DNA of 53,553 nucleotides from Peptoniphilus senegalensis JC140 (lineage in GTDB: Bacteria; Bacillota; Clostridia; Tissierellales; Peptoniphilaceae), in NCBI RefSeq assembly GCF_000321025.1, contig NZ_HE610717.1, forward strand, positions 1 to 53,553, given 5' to 3'. A program made the position numbers and the translations under genes. Positions 27,149 through 35,170 of the stretch are shown here, piece by piece; positions within the stretch are counted from its first letter, which is position 1, and each line of letters begins with the position of its first letter. The notes below the pieces were generated by a model. The model worked only from the letters and a program-made list of their open reading frames with translations. It was not told the DNA's origin and did no database searches.

Positions 27149-27153
27149 ATAAT
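27125..27153 (+). promoter_or_regulatory. Promoter of the two-component operon, nested in the guaB terminator
   Basis: TTGAAT (27125-27130), a 17-base spacer and a perfect TATAAT (27148-27153). The -35 is exactly the terminator loop. Start is expected near 27160, leaving a leader of about 14 nt with GAGGTGAT before TTG 27174. Confidence 0.55.
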
Positions 27154-27173
27154 TATCATTATGAGGTGATATT

Positions 27174-27857
27174 TTGAAAACTAAGGTATTGCTTGTTGAA
27201 GATGAAGAATCAATAAGAAAATTTGTTAAAATAAATTTGGAAAGAGAAGGATACATAATTTTTGAAGCAGGAAGCGGCGAAGATGGAATCGAAATCGCAA
27301 GGCGTGAAAGACCTGATATAGTTGTACTTGATATAATGCTTCCAGGAATTGATGGCTTTGAAGTTTGTAAGACTCTTAGGGGAGAGTTTCCAAGTCTTGG
27401 TATTATTATGCTTACAGCCAAGGCAGAAGACTATGACAAGATAATGGGTCTACAATATGGAACTGATGATTATCTTACAAAGCCTTTTAATCCAACTGAA
27501 TTAACTCTTAGAATTAAATCTATTGAGAGAAGGCTTGAGCCAGAAGAAGTTAAGGAAAGTAATTTAATTGTTGATCCACCTTTTAAAATAGATTCTTATT
27601 CGAGAAAATTTTACAAGGACGATGTTGAATTAGAACTAACGCCTACTGAATATCAAATTATAAAAATATTTATGACAAGTCCAGGTAAGGCAATGACTAG
27701 AGATGAAATCCTAAGGCTTGTATGGGGCGATGACTTTTTGGGAGATTCTAAGATTGTAGACGTAAATATAAGAAGGCTTAGGTCAAAGATTGAGACTAAT
27801 CCTGCAAAACCAAAATATATTGAGACAGTTTGGGGAACAGGATACAGATGGAAATAA
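27174..27857 (+). CDS. OmpR/PhoB family response regulator
   Basis: A 227-residue DNA-binding regulator. The receiver domain (1-118) has the acidic pair at D10-E11, phospho-acceptor Asp53 in VVLDIMLPG, and the conserved Thr (MLTAKAE) and Lys (LTKPFNP). The winged-helix effector (about 130-227) ends with DVNIRRLRSKIE and the family terminator-like YIETVWGTGYRW. The start is TTG 27174. It pairs with the histidine kinase 14 bases downstream. The signal and targets are not assigned. Confidence 0.94.
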   Translation: MKTKVLLVEDEESIRKFVKINLEREGYIIFEAGSGEDGIEIARRERPDIVVLDIMLPGIDGFEVCKTLRGEFPSLGIIMLTAKAEDYDKIMGLQYGTDDYLTKPFNPTELTLRIKSIERRLEPEEVKESNLIVDPPFKIDSYSRKFYKDDVELELTPTEYQIIKIFMTSPGKAMTRDEILRLVWGDDFLGDSKIVDVNIRRLRSKIETNPAKPKYIETVWGTGYRWK

Positions 27858-27871
27858 GAGGTGGTCTGTAG

Positions 27872-29293
27872 TTGAAAAATAAAATTGGAAAAAGATTAGT
27901 TAAAAGTTTTCTAATAGTTATTTTAATTACAATTTCAATTATAGATATATTCTTGCTCTTTGCTTTTGGTTCTTATTATTACAACAATATATCAAAAGAA
28001 TTAATTTCAAAGATGGAGCTTTCACTTGAAATTTATAAGAGAGATTACTCTGACAAATATATTGATGAATTTATTTATGAAGACAGCGGAATTTTTCTCT
28101 CAAATACAAAGGCAGAGGTACAAATTTTAAATAATGAGGGAGAACTTCTTTTGGACTCTATTGGAAAACTTTATTCGAGTCCAATTGAAACTGCAGATGT
28201 CATTGCAGCAGAAAATGGGGAAATAAAAACTTGGCGTGGTGAAGATCCACAGACAGGCGAACCAATTATGGCTGTCACTGGTCCAATAAAAAATAATGAT
28301 GGCGAAAATATTGGCTATCTTAGATTTATTTCTTCTTTGGAAGATGCAAACAGTGCAATTTTAAAAACAGGGATTACTTTACTTATTTTCACTCTTTTTG
28401 TAGCTCTAGTTACAACTATGGTGTCTCTGCTTATTTCAAAATCTATTGTAAAGCCAATACTTGAGCTTACAGAAGTTGCCAAGACAATGTTAAAGGGAAA
28501 CTATGAAGAGAAGGCAAAAGTCTATGAAGATGATGAAATAGGAGAACTAGCCAAGACTCTAAATGCCATGAGTGATGAAATTATAAATAAGGACAGGATA
28601 AAAAATGACTTTATATCATCAATTTCTCATGAACTTAGGACGCCACTTACATCAATAAAGGGATGGGCAGTTGTATTAAAGGATGCCAAGGAAGACGAAA
28701 AAGATTTAATGGAAGATGGACTTAACATAATAGAGAATGAAGCTGATAGACTTGCAAAGATGGTTGAGGAACTTTTAGATTTTTCAAGATATATTTCTGG
28801 AAGAATTACTCTTGATAAGGATTTATTTGATATATCACAAACTTGCATGGATGTATCGAAGCAAATGCGACCTCGTGCAAAGTCAAACAATATAGAATTT
28901 ATAACAGAATTCCCAGAAGATTCAGTCCTGATTTATGCTGATGAGAATAGAATAAAACAGCTTCTCATAAACTTGTTAGACAATGCAATAAAGTTCACGT
29001 CTGATAAGGGCTGGGTTAAATTTCAAATGGCTAAAGAAGATAATTTTGTTCATCTAATGATTTCTGATAATGGAATGGGAATGACAAAAGAAGAAATTGC
29101 TCATGTCAAAGAGAAGTTTTATAAGGGCAAGCATTCAAAGAGTCACAGTGGAATTGGTTTATCAATTAGTGATGAAATAACAAAACTTCACAATGGAAAC
29201 TTGGAAATTTTCTCTGAAGAAAAGATAGGAACTACAGTAAAGGTAACTCTACCAATAGAGATACCAAAAGAAGTAGGTGATAAAATTGATTAA
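27872..29293 (+). CDS. Membrane sensor histidine kinase
   Basis: A 473-residue kinase partner of the preceding regulator. Layout: membrane helix 1 (about 11-34), an extracytoplasmic sensor of about 130 residues, helix 2 (about 167-188), HAMP (about 189-242), HisKA with phospho-acceptor His253 in SSISHELRTPLTS, and an HATPase domain with N-box NLLDNAIKF, G1 ISDNGMGMT and G2 GIGLSI. The start is TTG 27872 with AGAGGTGG upstream at a rather long distance. All catalytic boxes look intact. Co-transcribed with a lipoprotein whose gene overlaps its end. Confidence 0.93.
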   Translation: MKNKIGKRLVKSFLIVILITISIIDIFLLFAFGSYYYNNISKELISKMELSLEIYKRDYSDKYIDEFIYEDSGIFLSNTKAEVQILNNEGELLLDSIGKLYSSPIETADVIAAENGEIKTWRGEDPQTGEPIMAVTGPIKNNDGENIGYLRFISSLEDANSAILKTGITLLIFTLFVALVTTMVSLLISKSIVKPILELTEVAKTMLKGNYEEKAKVYEDDEIGELAKTLNAMSDEIINKDRIKNDFISSISHELRTPLTSIKGWAVVLKDAKEDEKDLMEDGLNIIENEADRLAKMVEELLDFSRYISGRITLDKDLFDISQTCMDVSKQMRPRAKSNNIEFITEFPEDSVLIYADENRIKQLLINLLDNAIKFTSDKGWVKFQMAKEDNFVHLMISDNGMGMTKEEIAHVKEKFYKGKHSKSHSGIGLSISDEITKLHNGNLEIFSEEKIGTTVKVTLPIEIPKEVGDKID

Positions 29294-30713
29294 AAAAATA
29301 TTTCTCATTTTTTCATTGATTTTGTTGACTGGGTGCTCCTTTCTTGCTTCCAGTGGAACTAATATAGAAACTCCTGATATGGGACAATCGCCAATTTATG
29401 GCAAGTGGTCTATTACAAAATTCATTTACAATAAAAAAATTAATCAAGATAATTTTGTATTTAAGGATATTATTGGAGATAATTTATATTTTTCAAATGA
29501 CCAAGTGGTTTTAGCTGATGATTATATAAAGGATGTGGAGTACAAGACAAAGTACGTAAAATTATCTCAGTATTTATACAAAAAATTTAATTTAGATTAC
29601 AAGACTCTTGGAATTGAAGATTCTGATGTTTACACAACTTATATTTTTGATTCAAATTCAAATAGGAGTCTATATTATGAAGTTATTAAGACTAGCGAGA
29701 ACACAGCGCTTTTATTTGAAAATGGAATAATACTTGAAATTAAACTTGTCGATGACAAAATAAAAAATGAGGACTTAAATGATTTGATTTTAGCTAAAAA
29801 AGATGAAGTCCTTTCAAGGGGAAACTTATTTGATAACAATGGAGATAAGGGCTTTTTAATTGGCTTTAAAACAAAAAGCGATTCAAACATTCCAACTTGG
29901 AATTATAAAACTCTCTATATTAAATTTTCTGACTTAAAGCTAGAAAACGTCTATGAGATGAACAATATAATTCTTCCAAGAAATGATAGTTTTTCAGAAA
30001 TTAGTGTCCAGAGAGAATCCAAGGCAGATGAGACAACAGATAAATTAATTGTAAAAGATTATAAAAATTCAAAACTTCGAAAAAATGAAGAAGAGGTAAT
30101 GAAGACTGAACTAGAGGAGCTCAAAGAAGACAACACTCTAAAGACTATAAATTTCATTACAAATAATTATGTAAATGTTGAAAGTTTTGACAGGACAAGT
30201 AATAGGAGCAGTCTTAGAATTTATAGATTGGATAAACTTAAAGAAAAAAATCCTTTGAGTTATGAAAATTTTTTATCGGAAAAAGATTTACAAACTGAGG
30301 GAAAAAATATTGAGGCACTAAAAAAAGATGCTTACAATATTGGAATTTATAGAGACAATGGTTTTTGGAAACTAAAGGGAAGAACGGATTTAGATAATGG
30401 TAAATTTTCTGACTTTGATTTGAATTTAGTGCTTCCTTATGAGGTAAATAAGTATAACGAGATAAATATACCAATGTCTCAAATAAAACATTTTAAATCC
30501 AGCATTAAGGATGGTTTTGTATCTCCTGACAATAAATTTTTAATAACATTGGAAAATAATTTTCTTAGAATATATAATATAGAAGATGGAAAAATTATTC
30601 CTAGACCAATTTTTGAAAGAGAAATTGGAAATGAAGCGTCCACAATAATGACAGAGTGGGCGACAGGTAGATATGCTAATATTTGGCAACTAGAACTGTC
30701 ATCTAATAAATGA
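29286..30713 (+). CDS. Predicted lipoprotein of unknown function, two-component operon
   Basis: From TTG 29286 (AGGTG seven bases upstream) the 475-residue product starts with a lipoprotein signal: MIKK, a hydrophobic run, and lipobox LLTGC with Cys17. GTG 29277 would add three residues. The mature part is rich in Lys, Asp, Asn and Ser and has no motif I recognise. It reads as several beta-rich segments (PIYGKWSITKFIYN; TTYIFDSNSNRSLYYEV; FLITLENNFLRIYNIEDGK), and the repeated ligand-like layout could suit a sensor accessory protein. It overlaps the kinase gene by 8 bases, so a role in signalling or as a target of the system is plausible. Confidence 0.8.
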   Translation: MIKKIFLIFSLILLTGCSFLASSGTNIETPDMGQSPIYGKWSITKFIYNKKINQDNFVFKDIIGDNLYFSNDQVVLADDYIKDVEYKTKYVKLSQYLYKKFNLDYKTLGIEDSDVYTTYIFDSNSNRSLYYEVIKTSENTALLFENGIILEIKLVDDKIKNEDLNDLILAKKDEVLSRGNLFDNNGDKGFLIGFKTKSDSNIPTWNYKTLYIKFSDLKLENVYEMNNIILPRNDSFSEISVQRESKADETTDKLIVKDYKNSKLRKNEEEVMKTELEELKEDNTLKTINFITNNYVNVESFDRTSNRSSLRIYRLDKLKEKNPLSYENFLSEKDLQTEGKNIEALKKDAYNIGIYRDNGFWKLKGRTDLDNGKFSDFDLNLVLPYEVNKYNEINIPMSQIKHFKSSIKDGFVSPDNKFLITLENNFLRIYNIEDGKIIPRPIFEREIGNEASTIMTEWATGRYANIWQLELSSNK

Positions 30714-30721
30714 GGTGTAAA

Positions 30722-31057
30722 ATGAATAAAATAATGGAAATGGTTATGGAGAACTCCACTTATTTGCTCCTAACACTTGGTGCAATTTTAATTGGTGTTG
30801 TTCTTACCTTTATAGTTAACTTTGCTGCAAGAGATTTGAAATTTATAAAATACTTGCCAGGACTTGCCTTGGTTTTTATAGGGATTATCTCACTTTTTAT
30901 GGTAATAAATAAACTCTTTGATCCAGACAGTTTGGACAACTTAATTATTTTTGTAATAGGTGTATCCTCTGGATTAGTTTCACTAATTTTTGCACTGATA
31001 ATTGGGATTGCAAGTTCAAACAAAAGCAGATACAAGAAAAATACTAGAAGAAAATAA
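30722..31057 (+). CDS. Small three-helix membrane protein, unknown function
   Basis: A 111-residue protein with three hydrophobic segments (about 13-33, 41-59 and 72-95) and a basic, probably cytoplasmic, C-terminal tail (NKSRYKKNTRRK). ATG 30722 follows GAGGTG; it is eight bases after the lipoprotein stop and closes the two-component unit. I do not recognise a family. It resembles other small polytopic proteins encoded next to histidine kinases, but that is context only. Confidence 0.75.
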   Translation: MNKIMEMVMENSTYLLLTLGAILIGVVLTFIVNFAARDLKFIKYLPGLALVFIGIISLFMVINKLFDPDSLDNLIIFVIGVSSGLVSLIFALIIGIASSNKSRYKKNTRRK

Positions 31058-31062
31058 AAATT

Positions 31063-31124
31063 AAAAAAATAAAAGCTCAAGAATAAGAGGCAGTAGCTTC
31101 ATTATCTTGAGCTTTTATTTTTTT
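31063..31124. terminator. Bidirectional terminator with perfect 20-bp stem
   Basis: The arms 31063-31082 and 31105-31124 are perfectly complementary over 20 bp, with a GCTCAAGA core flanked by A-runs and T-runs, and a 22-base loop. It gives a U-tract in both directions, serving the membrane-protein operon (plus) and the comEA-like gene (minus), which converge here. Confidence 0.9.
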
Positions 31125-31161
31125 AATTTTTAAATATACAGTAGTTATATTTAATTATCAG

Positions 31162-31803
31162 TTAATAAGTTGAAATGTAGTCTTTCATGGATTCAAACTT
31201 TTTGTCGCCAATGCCGTCTACATTTTTTATATCATCAATTGATGAAAAAGAATTTTGTGAGCGATAATTTATTATTTTTTCAGCAGTTTTTGCTCCAACG
31301 CCAGGAATTTTTTGCAGTTCACTAGAATCTGCTGTATTTATATTTATTTTGCCAGTGGAATTACTTTCTCCACTTGAAAGAAGAGATGAAAATTCGCTAT
31401 TATTCATTTCGCCAATTTTTGGTATATAAATTTTTTCTTCATCATGAAGTTTTGCTGCGAGGTTAATTCTATCGAGGTCAGCTTCATCTGTTGGGCCACC
31501 TGCCCTTTCAAGAGCATCTACAACTCTTTTTGATGAATCTAATTTTATTATGCCAGGGTTTTTTACTGCGCCAGAAATGTGTACAAAGACTTCTGAGTTT
31601 TCGTTTTCTCTTTCTATTTCGATGTCACTTAAGTCTTTTTTGTCAAATTCATTTGCTTTATCACTTGAAGTTTTTATGTCTAAAAGACTTTTTGTATCAT
31701 CAGAAAAATTATGGGAATCATAATATTGATAACCGATGATTAAAGAAAGGCAAATTATAATTATGTAGGGAAGATTATCTTTTTTAAAAAATTTAAAATC
31801 CAT
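31162..31803 (-). CDS. ComEA-like DNA-binding protein (SLBB plus helix-hairpin-helix)
   Basis: A 213-residue membrane-anchored protein. One N-terminal membrane segment (about 11-27), an acidic linker, an SLBB domain (about 73-133, VHISGAVKNPGII and AGGPTDEADLDRIN), and a C-terminal tandem helix-hairpin-helix domain (about 150-213, ININTADSSELQKIPGVG then IKNVDGIGDKKFE). This is the layout of the DNA receptor ComEA of competence systems. No comEC or comEB lies beside it. ATG 31803 (GAGTG upstream) is preferred to GTG 31812. Confidence 0.88.
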   Translation of the reverse strand: MDFKFFKKDNLPYIIIICLSLIIGYQYYDSHNFSDDTKSLLDIKTSSDKANEFDKKDLSDIEIERENENSEVFVHISGAVKNPGIIKLDSSKRVVDALERAGGPTDEADLDRINLAAKLHDEEKIYIPKIGEMNNSEFSSLLSSGESNSTGKININTADSSELQKIPGVGAKTAEKIINYRSQNSFSSIDDIKNVDGIGDKKFESMKDYISTY

Positions 31804-31874
31804 TAAAATCACTCATTTATTTACAAAAATATATTTTCAAAACTTTATTACCCTAAATAGATATTTTTACACAG

Positions 31875-31903
31875 TTTTCAAATGGGAAAATCTATGTTAT
31901 AAT
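31875..31903 (+). promoter_or_regulatory. Promoter of the EF-G-like gene
   Basis: TTTTCA (31875-31880), 17-base spacer, TGT and a perfect TATAAT (31898-31903). The leader is about 42 nt and carries the strong AGGAGG site before ATG 31952. Confidence 0.7.
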
Positions 31904-31951
31904 TTATTTAGCAAAACGATTTCAAAAAATTTACATAACAGGAGGAAAACA

Positions 31952-34012
31952 ATGAAAGTTTATACAACAGATAAGGTAAGAAATCTTGCTCTCGTAGGAC
32001 ATTCTGGCTCCGGAAAGACTAACCTAACAGAGGCTATGTTATTCCAAAGTGGAGCTACACAAAAACTTGGAAATGTTTCTAGCAAGAATACAATTTCCGA
32101 CTTCTCAAAAGAAGAAAAGGAAAGAGGAACTTCTATTGGAACATCAATTATTCCTATTGAATGGAGAAATTATAAAGTAAATGTTATAGATACTCCGGGA
32201 TATCTTGACTTTGTGGGAGAAGCTCATGGAGCACTAAGAGCAAGTGAAGCAGCAATCATGGTTATTGATGCTACTAAGGGCATTGAAGTAGGAACAGAAA
32301 GAACTTGGAAATACACAGAAAAAATTGGACTTCCAAGAATTATTTTTATAAATAAAATTGATGGAGAAAATGTAAACTTTAGAAAACTAATGGATGATCT
32401 TGAAGCTTCTTTTGGTAAAAAAGTTATTCCTTTCTCTGTGCCAATTGGAGAAGGAGAACACTTTGTAGGTGTTACTGATGTTATTTTCCAAAAGGGATAT
32501 AAATATGTAAATTCTGCACCACAAGAAACTGAACTTAATCACGATCAAGTTAAGGCAACTGAAAGAATGTATGAAGAAATTGCAGAAGTTGTTGCTGGTT
32601 CTGATGAAGTTTTAATGGAAAAATATTTTTCTGGAGAAAAATTCACTAGAGAAGATCTTTTGAGAGGAGTTACAACAGCCCTTCTTGAAGGAGATGCTGT
32701 TCCACTACTTGTAGGAAGTGGAGAAAAGGGAATTGGAATTGATATTTTATTAAACACAATAGTAAATTATATGCCAGCACCAGATGATGAACGTGCAAAT
32801 CAAGGCTTTAGATATAAAGAAGGAGAAGAAAGAAAAGTTTCTGCTAAAGATCCTTTTGCTGCAGTTGTATTTAAGACAATTTCAGACCCATTCCTTGGAA
32901 AAATTTCTATATTTAAAGTTATCTCTGGAACAATAAATAAAAACACAGCTCTATACAATGTAAATGCTGAAGAAAGTGAAAAACTTGGCGGACTTTACAT
33001 TATGAGAGGTAAAGAGCAAATTGATATAGAAGAGATCCATGCAGGAGATATTGGAGCAACTACAAAACTTTCTAAGACTGTTACAGGAGACACTCTTTGC
33101 GATAAAGACCACATAGTTGAATACAAGAAGTTAAAATATTCTACTCCAGTTTTATATTACGCAATTGAGCCAAAGACAAAGGGAGATGAAGAAAAACTTT
33201 CTCAATCTCTAAAGAAAATTATGGACGAAGACCCAACATTTGTAGTTGAAAGAAACCCTGAAACTAAACAAATGACTATTGGTGGTCAAGGAAAGGTTCA
33301 ACTTGACGTAATTCTTGAAAAATTAAAGAACACTTACGGAGTTGAAGTTAATATTGTGCCATTTATAGTTCCATATAGAGAAACAATTAGAAAGACTGCC
33401 AGCGTTCAAGGTAAGCACAAGAAACAATCTGGTGGTGCTGGACAATATGGAGATGTTTGGATTAGATTTGAACCATCTGATAAAGACTTTGAATTTGACG
33501 AAGAAGTATTTGGTGGTGCCGTTCCTAAGAATTATTTCCCTGCAGTTGAAAAGGGAATTATTGAATCCAAAGAAAAGGGAGTTCTTGCAGGCTATCCTGT
33601 TACTAACTTTAAAGCCGTTTTATATGATGGCTCTTACCATGATGTTGACTCCAACGAAATGAGTTTTAAACTTGCAGCAAATCTTGCCTTTAAAAAGGGA
33701 ATGCAAGAAGCAAGCCCAGTTCTTCTTGAACCTATAATGAAAGTTGAAGTTACAATCCCAGAAGAATATCTTGGAGATGTAATGGGCGACATGAACAAGA
33801 GACGTGGTAGAATTCTTGGTATGGACCAACAAAATGATGGTACACAAGTTTTAATTACAGAAGCTCCACAAGCTGAGTTATTCTCTTATCTAATTGATTT
33901 ACGATCTCTAACTCAAGGTAGAGGAACTTTCAGCATGGAATTTGTGAGATATGAAGAAGTTCCACAAAATATTTCTGAAAAAATTATAGAAGAAAGAAAA
34001 ACAGAAAAATAA
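31952..34012 (+). CDS. Elongation factor G-like translational GTPase (EF-G2 type)
   Basis: A 686-residue protein with the full EF-G domain order: G domain, OB domain II, then domains III-V. It is not the main EF-G of the str operon. The P-loop reads GHSGSGKT (16-23) instead of AHIDAGKT, and the G3 box is DTPGY (80-84), with Tyr where the canonical catalytic His stands; NKID (134-137) is intact. These are marks of the EF-G2-like paralogue group. It stands alone, with its own promoter and terminator. The precise job (specialised translocation, recycling or stress) is unresolved. Confidence 0.9.
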   Translation: MKVYTTDKVRNLALVGHSGSGKTNLTEAMLFQSGATQKLGNVSSKNTISDFSKEEKERGTSIGTSIIPIEWRNYKVNVIDTPGYLDFVGEAHGALRASEAAIMVIDATKGIEVGTERTWKYTEKIGLPRIIFINKIDGENVNFRKLMDDLEASFGKKVIPFSVPIGEGEHFVGVTDVIFQKGYKYVNSAPQETELNHDQVKATERMYEEIAEVVAGSDEVLMEKYFSGEKFTREDLLRGVTTALLEGDAVPLLVGSGEKGIGIDILLNTIVNYMPAPDDERANQGFRYKEGEERKVSAKDPFAAVVFKTISDPFLGKISIFKVISGTINKNTALYNVNAEESEKLGGLYIMRGKEQIDIEEIHAGDIGATTKLSKTVTGDTLCDKDHIVEYKKLKYSTPVLYYAIEPKTKGDEEKLSQSLKKIMDEDPTFVVERNPETKQMTIGGQGKVQLDVILEKLKNTYGVEVNIVPFIVPYRETIRKTASVQGKHKKQSGGAGQYGDVWIRFEPSDKDFEFDEEVFGGAVPKNYFPAVEKGIIESKEKGVLAGYPVTNFKAVLYDGSYHDVDSNEMSFKLAANLAFKKGMQEASPVLLEPIMKVEVTIPEEYLGDVMGDMNKRRGRILGMDQQNDGTQVLITEAPQAELFSYLIDLRSLTQGRGTFSMEFVRYEEVPQNISEKIIEERKTEK

Positions 34013-34023
34013 AATAAATTTAA

Positions 34024-34062
34024 AAGGGTTGGGCATGTAAGAGTGCTCAACCTTTATTATTA
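34024..34062 (+). terminator. Rho-independent terminator after the EF-G-like gene
   Basis: GGTTGGGCA (34027-34035) pairs with TGCTCAACC (34044-34052), one G-U pair, 8-base loop, then TTTATTATTAT. Confidence 0.8.
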
Positions 34063-34101
34063 TAAGAATTTTTAAAAATATTTTGTTAATTAACTAAATA
34101 C

Positions 34102-34130
34102 TTTACAAAATACATATTTTATATTAAACT
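34102..34130 (+). promoter_or_regulatory. Probable promoter of the ctsR operon
   Basis: TTTACA (34102-34107; five of six), a 17-base spacer and TAAACT (34125-34130; four of six). TATAAA at 34130-34135 is an alternative -10 without a -35. Either would place the start just before or within the first CtsR-like box. Confidence 0.45.
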
Positions 34131-34136
34131 ATAAAT

Positions 34137-34185
34137 AGTAAAAGATAGTCAGATTTTTGTGATTTAAAGGACAAAGATAGTCAAA
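34137..34185 (+). promoter_or_regulatory. Tandem CtsR operator boxes
   Basis: The CtsR consensus is a direct heptad repeat RGTCAAA-NAN-RGTCAAA. Box 2 (34169-34185) reads GGACAAA-GAT-AGTCAAA, one mismatch. Box 1 (34137-34153) reads AGTAAAA-GAT-AGTCAGA, two mismatches. They are 32 bp apart, three helical turns, and share the 11-mer AAAGATAGTCA. Box 2 runs into the Shine-Dalgarno AAAGGA of ctsR, so bound CtsR would sit across the initiation region of the DNA. Confidence 0.8.
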
Positions 34186-34196
34186 GGAATGATAGT

Positions 34197-34649
34197 ATGG
34201 CAAAGCTTTCTAACTCCATAGAAGATTTTATTAATGAACTTATTTTTGAATCTGGTGGAGCTCTTGAGATACAAAGATCAAAAATTTCAGACCATTTTAA
34301 TTGTGCGCCTTCACAAATAAATTACGTATTGACAACAAGATTTACACCTTTCAAGGGTTATTATGTTGAGTCAAGGCGTGGCGGCGGAGGCTACATTAGA
34401 ATAGTAAAAGTAAAATTTGAAGATGATGAAGATACACTAGATACTTTTTTACGTTTCATTGGAGATTCAATTACTAAAAATAATTCTGATGAACTTCTAA
34501 AGGAACTTTTGAGACGTGAAAAATTGACAGAAAGAGAATTTGGACTTATGAAAGTTGCTCTTTCAGATAGGGCACTTAGCCAGTGTGAAAATAAAAATGA
34601 GCTTAGGGCAGATTTATTAAAAAATATGCTCCTAGTTATTTTTAGTTAG
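34197..34649 (+). CDS. ctsR: Heat-shock transcriptional repressor CtsR
   Basis: Repressor of clp genes in Firmicutes, inactivated by heat and removed via the McsA/McsB/ClpC system. The 150-residue protein has the winged-helix N-terminal half with NCAPSQINYVLTTRFT, the glycine-rich beta wing ESRRGGGGYIRI that reads the operator, and a C-terminal helical domain. It is the first gene of the operon and directly follows its own predicted operators, so autoregulation is expected. ATG 34197 is the only sensible start. Confidence 0.96.
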   Translation: MAKLSNSIEDFINELIFESGGALEIQRSKISDHFNCAPSQINYVLTTRFTPFKGYYVESRRGGGGYIRIVKVKFEDDEDTLDTFLRFIGDSITKNNSDELLKELLRREKLTEREFGLMKVALSDRALSQCENKNELRADLLKNMLLVIFS

Positions 34650-34660
34650 GTGGGAAGAAT

Positions 34661-35170
34661 ATGTTATGTGATATTTGTAAAGAAAGAGAGTCGGTCCTAT
34701 CCTACACGAGGATAAAGGATGATGGAATAGAAGAAGTGCATCTTTGTGAAGTTTGTGCTGAAGAAAAATTTAAAAAAGATTTTAAAGGTTATCAAAATAT
34801 TATTCCTCAGATTGAGAATGCTTTAAAAAACATTTTTCAATTTACAGCAAATTCAAATCAAGATGAAGAAGAAATAAGCTGTGAATACTGTGGGAGAACT
34901 TTTCGTGAGCTAAAGAGTACAGGAAATTTAGGCTGTCCAAAGTGTTATGAATCCTTTGGAAATGAAATAAAAAAATATTTGAATGCCCTAAATATAAATT
35001 TAAAATACAGGGGGAAAATTCCAAAAAATGCAGAAAGTTATCTTGTTTTTAATAGGAAACTTGAGGATTTAAAGGAAAAACTTGATCTCGCCATAAACTT
35101 GGAAGAGTATGAAAAGGCAGCAGAACTTAGGGATGAAATAAAGAAATTAAAGGAAGATGCCAGTGTCTAA
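34661..35170 (+). CDS. mcsA: McsA, zinc-binding modulator of McsB/ClpC
   Basis: Adaptor that activates McsB and links it to CtsR and ClpC. The 169-residue protein has four CxxC pairs: CDIC (3-6), CEVC, CEYC and CPKC, enough for two zinc sites, and a C-terminal UVR motif (about 128-165, RKLEDLKEKLDLAINLEEYE) of the kind that also occurs in the ClpC middle region. All features look intact, in contrast to the next gene. It overlaps mcsB by 8 bases. Confidence 0.94.
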   Translation: MLCDICKERESVLSYTRIKDDGIEEVHLCEVCAEEKFKKDFKGYQNIIPQIENALKNIFQFTANSNQDEEEISCEYCGRTFRELKSTGNLGCPKCYESFGNEIKKYLNALNINLKYRGKIPKNAESYLVFNRKLEDLKEKLDLAINLEEYEKAAELRDEIKKLKEDASV

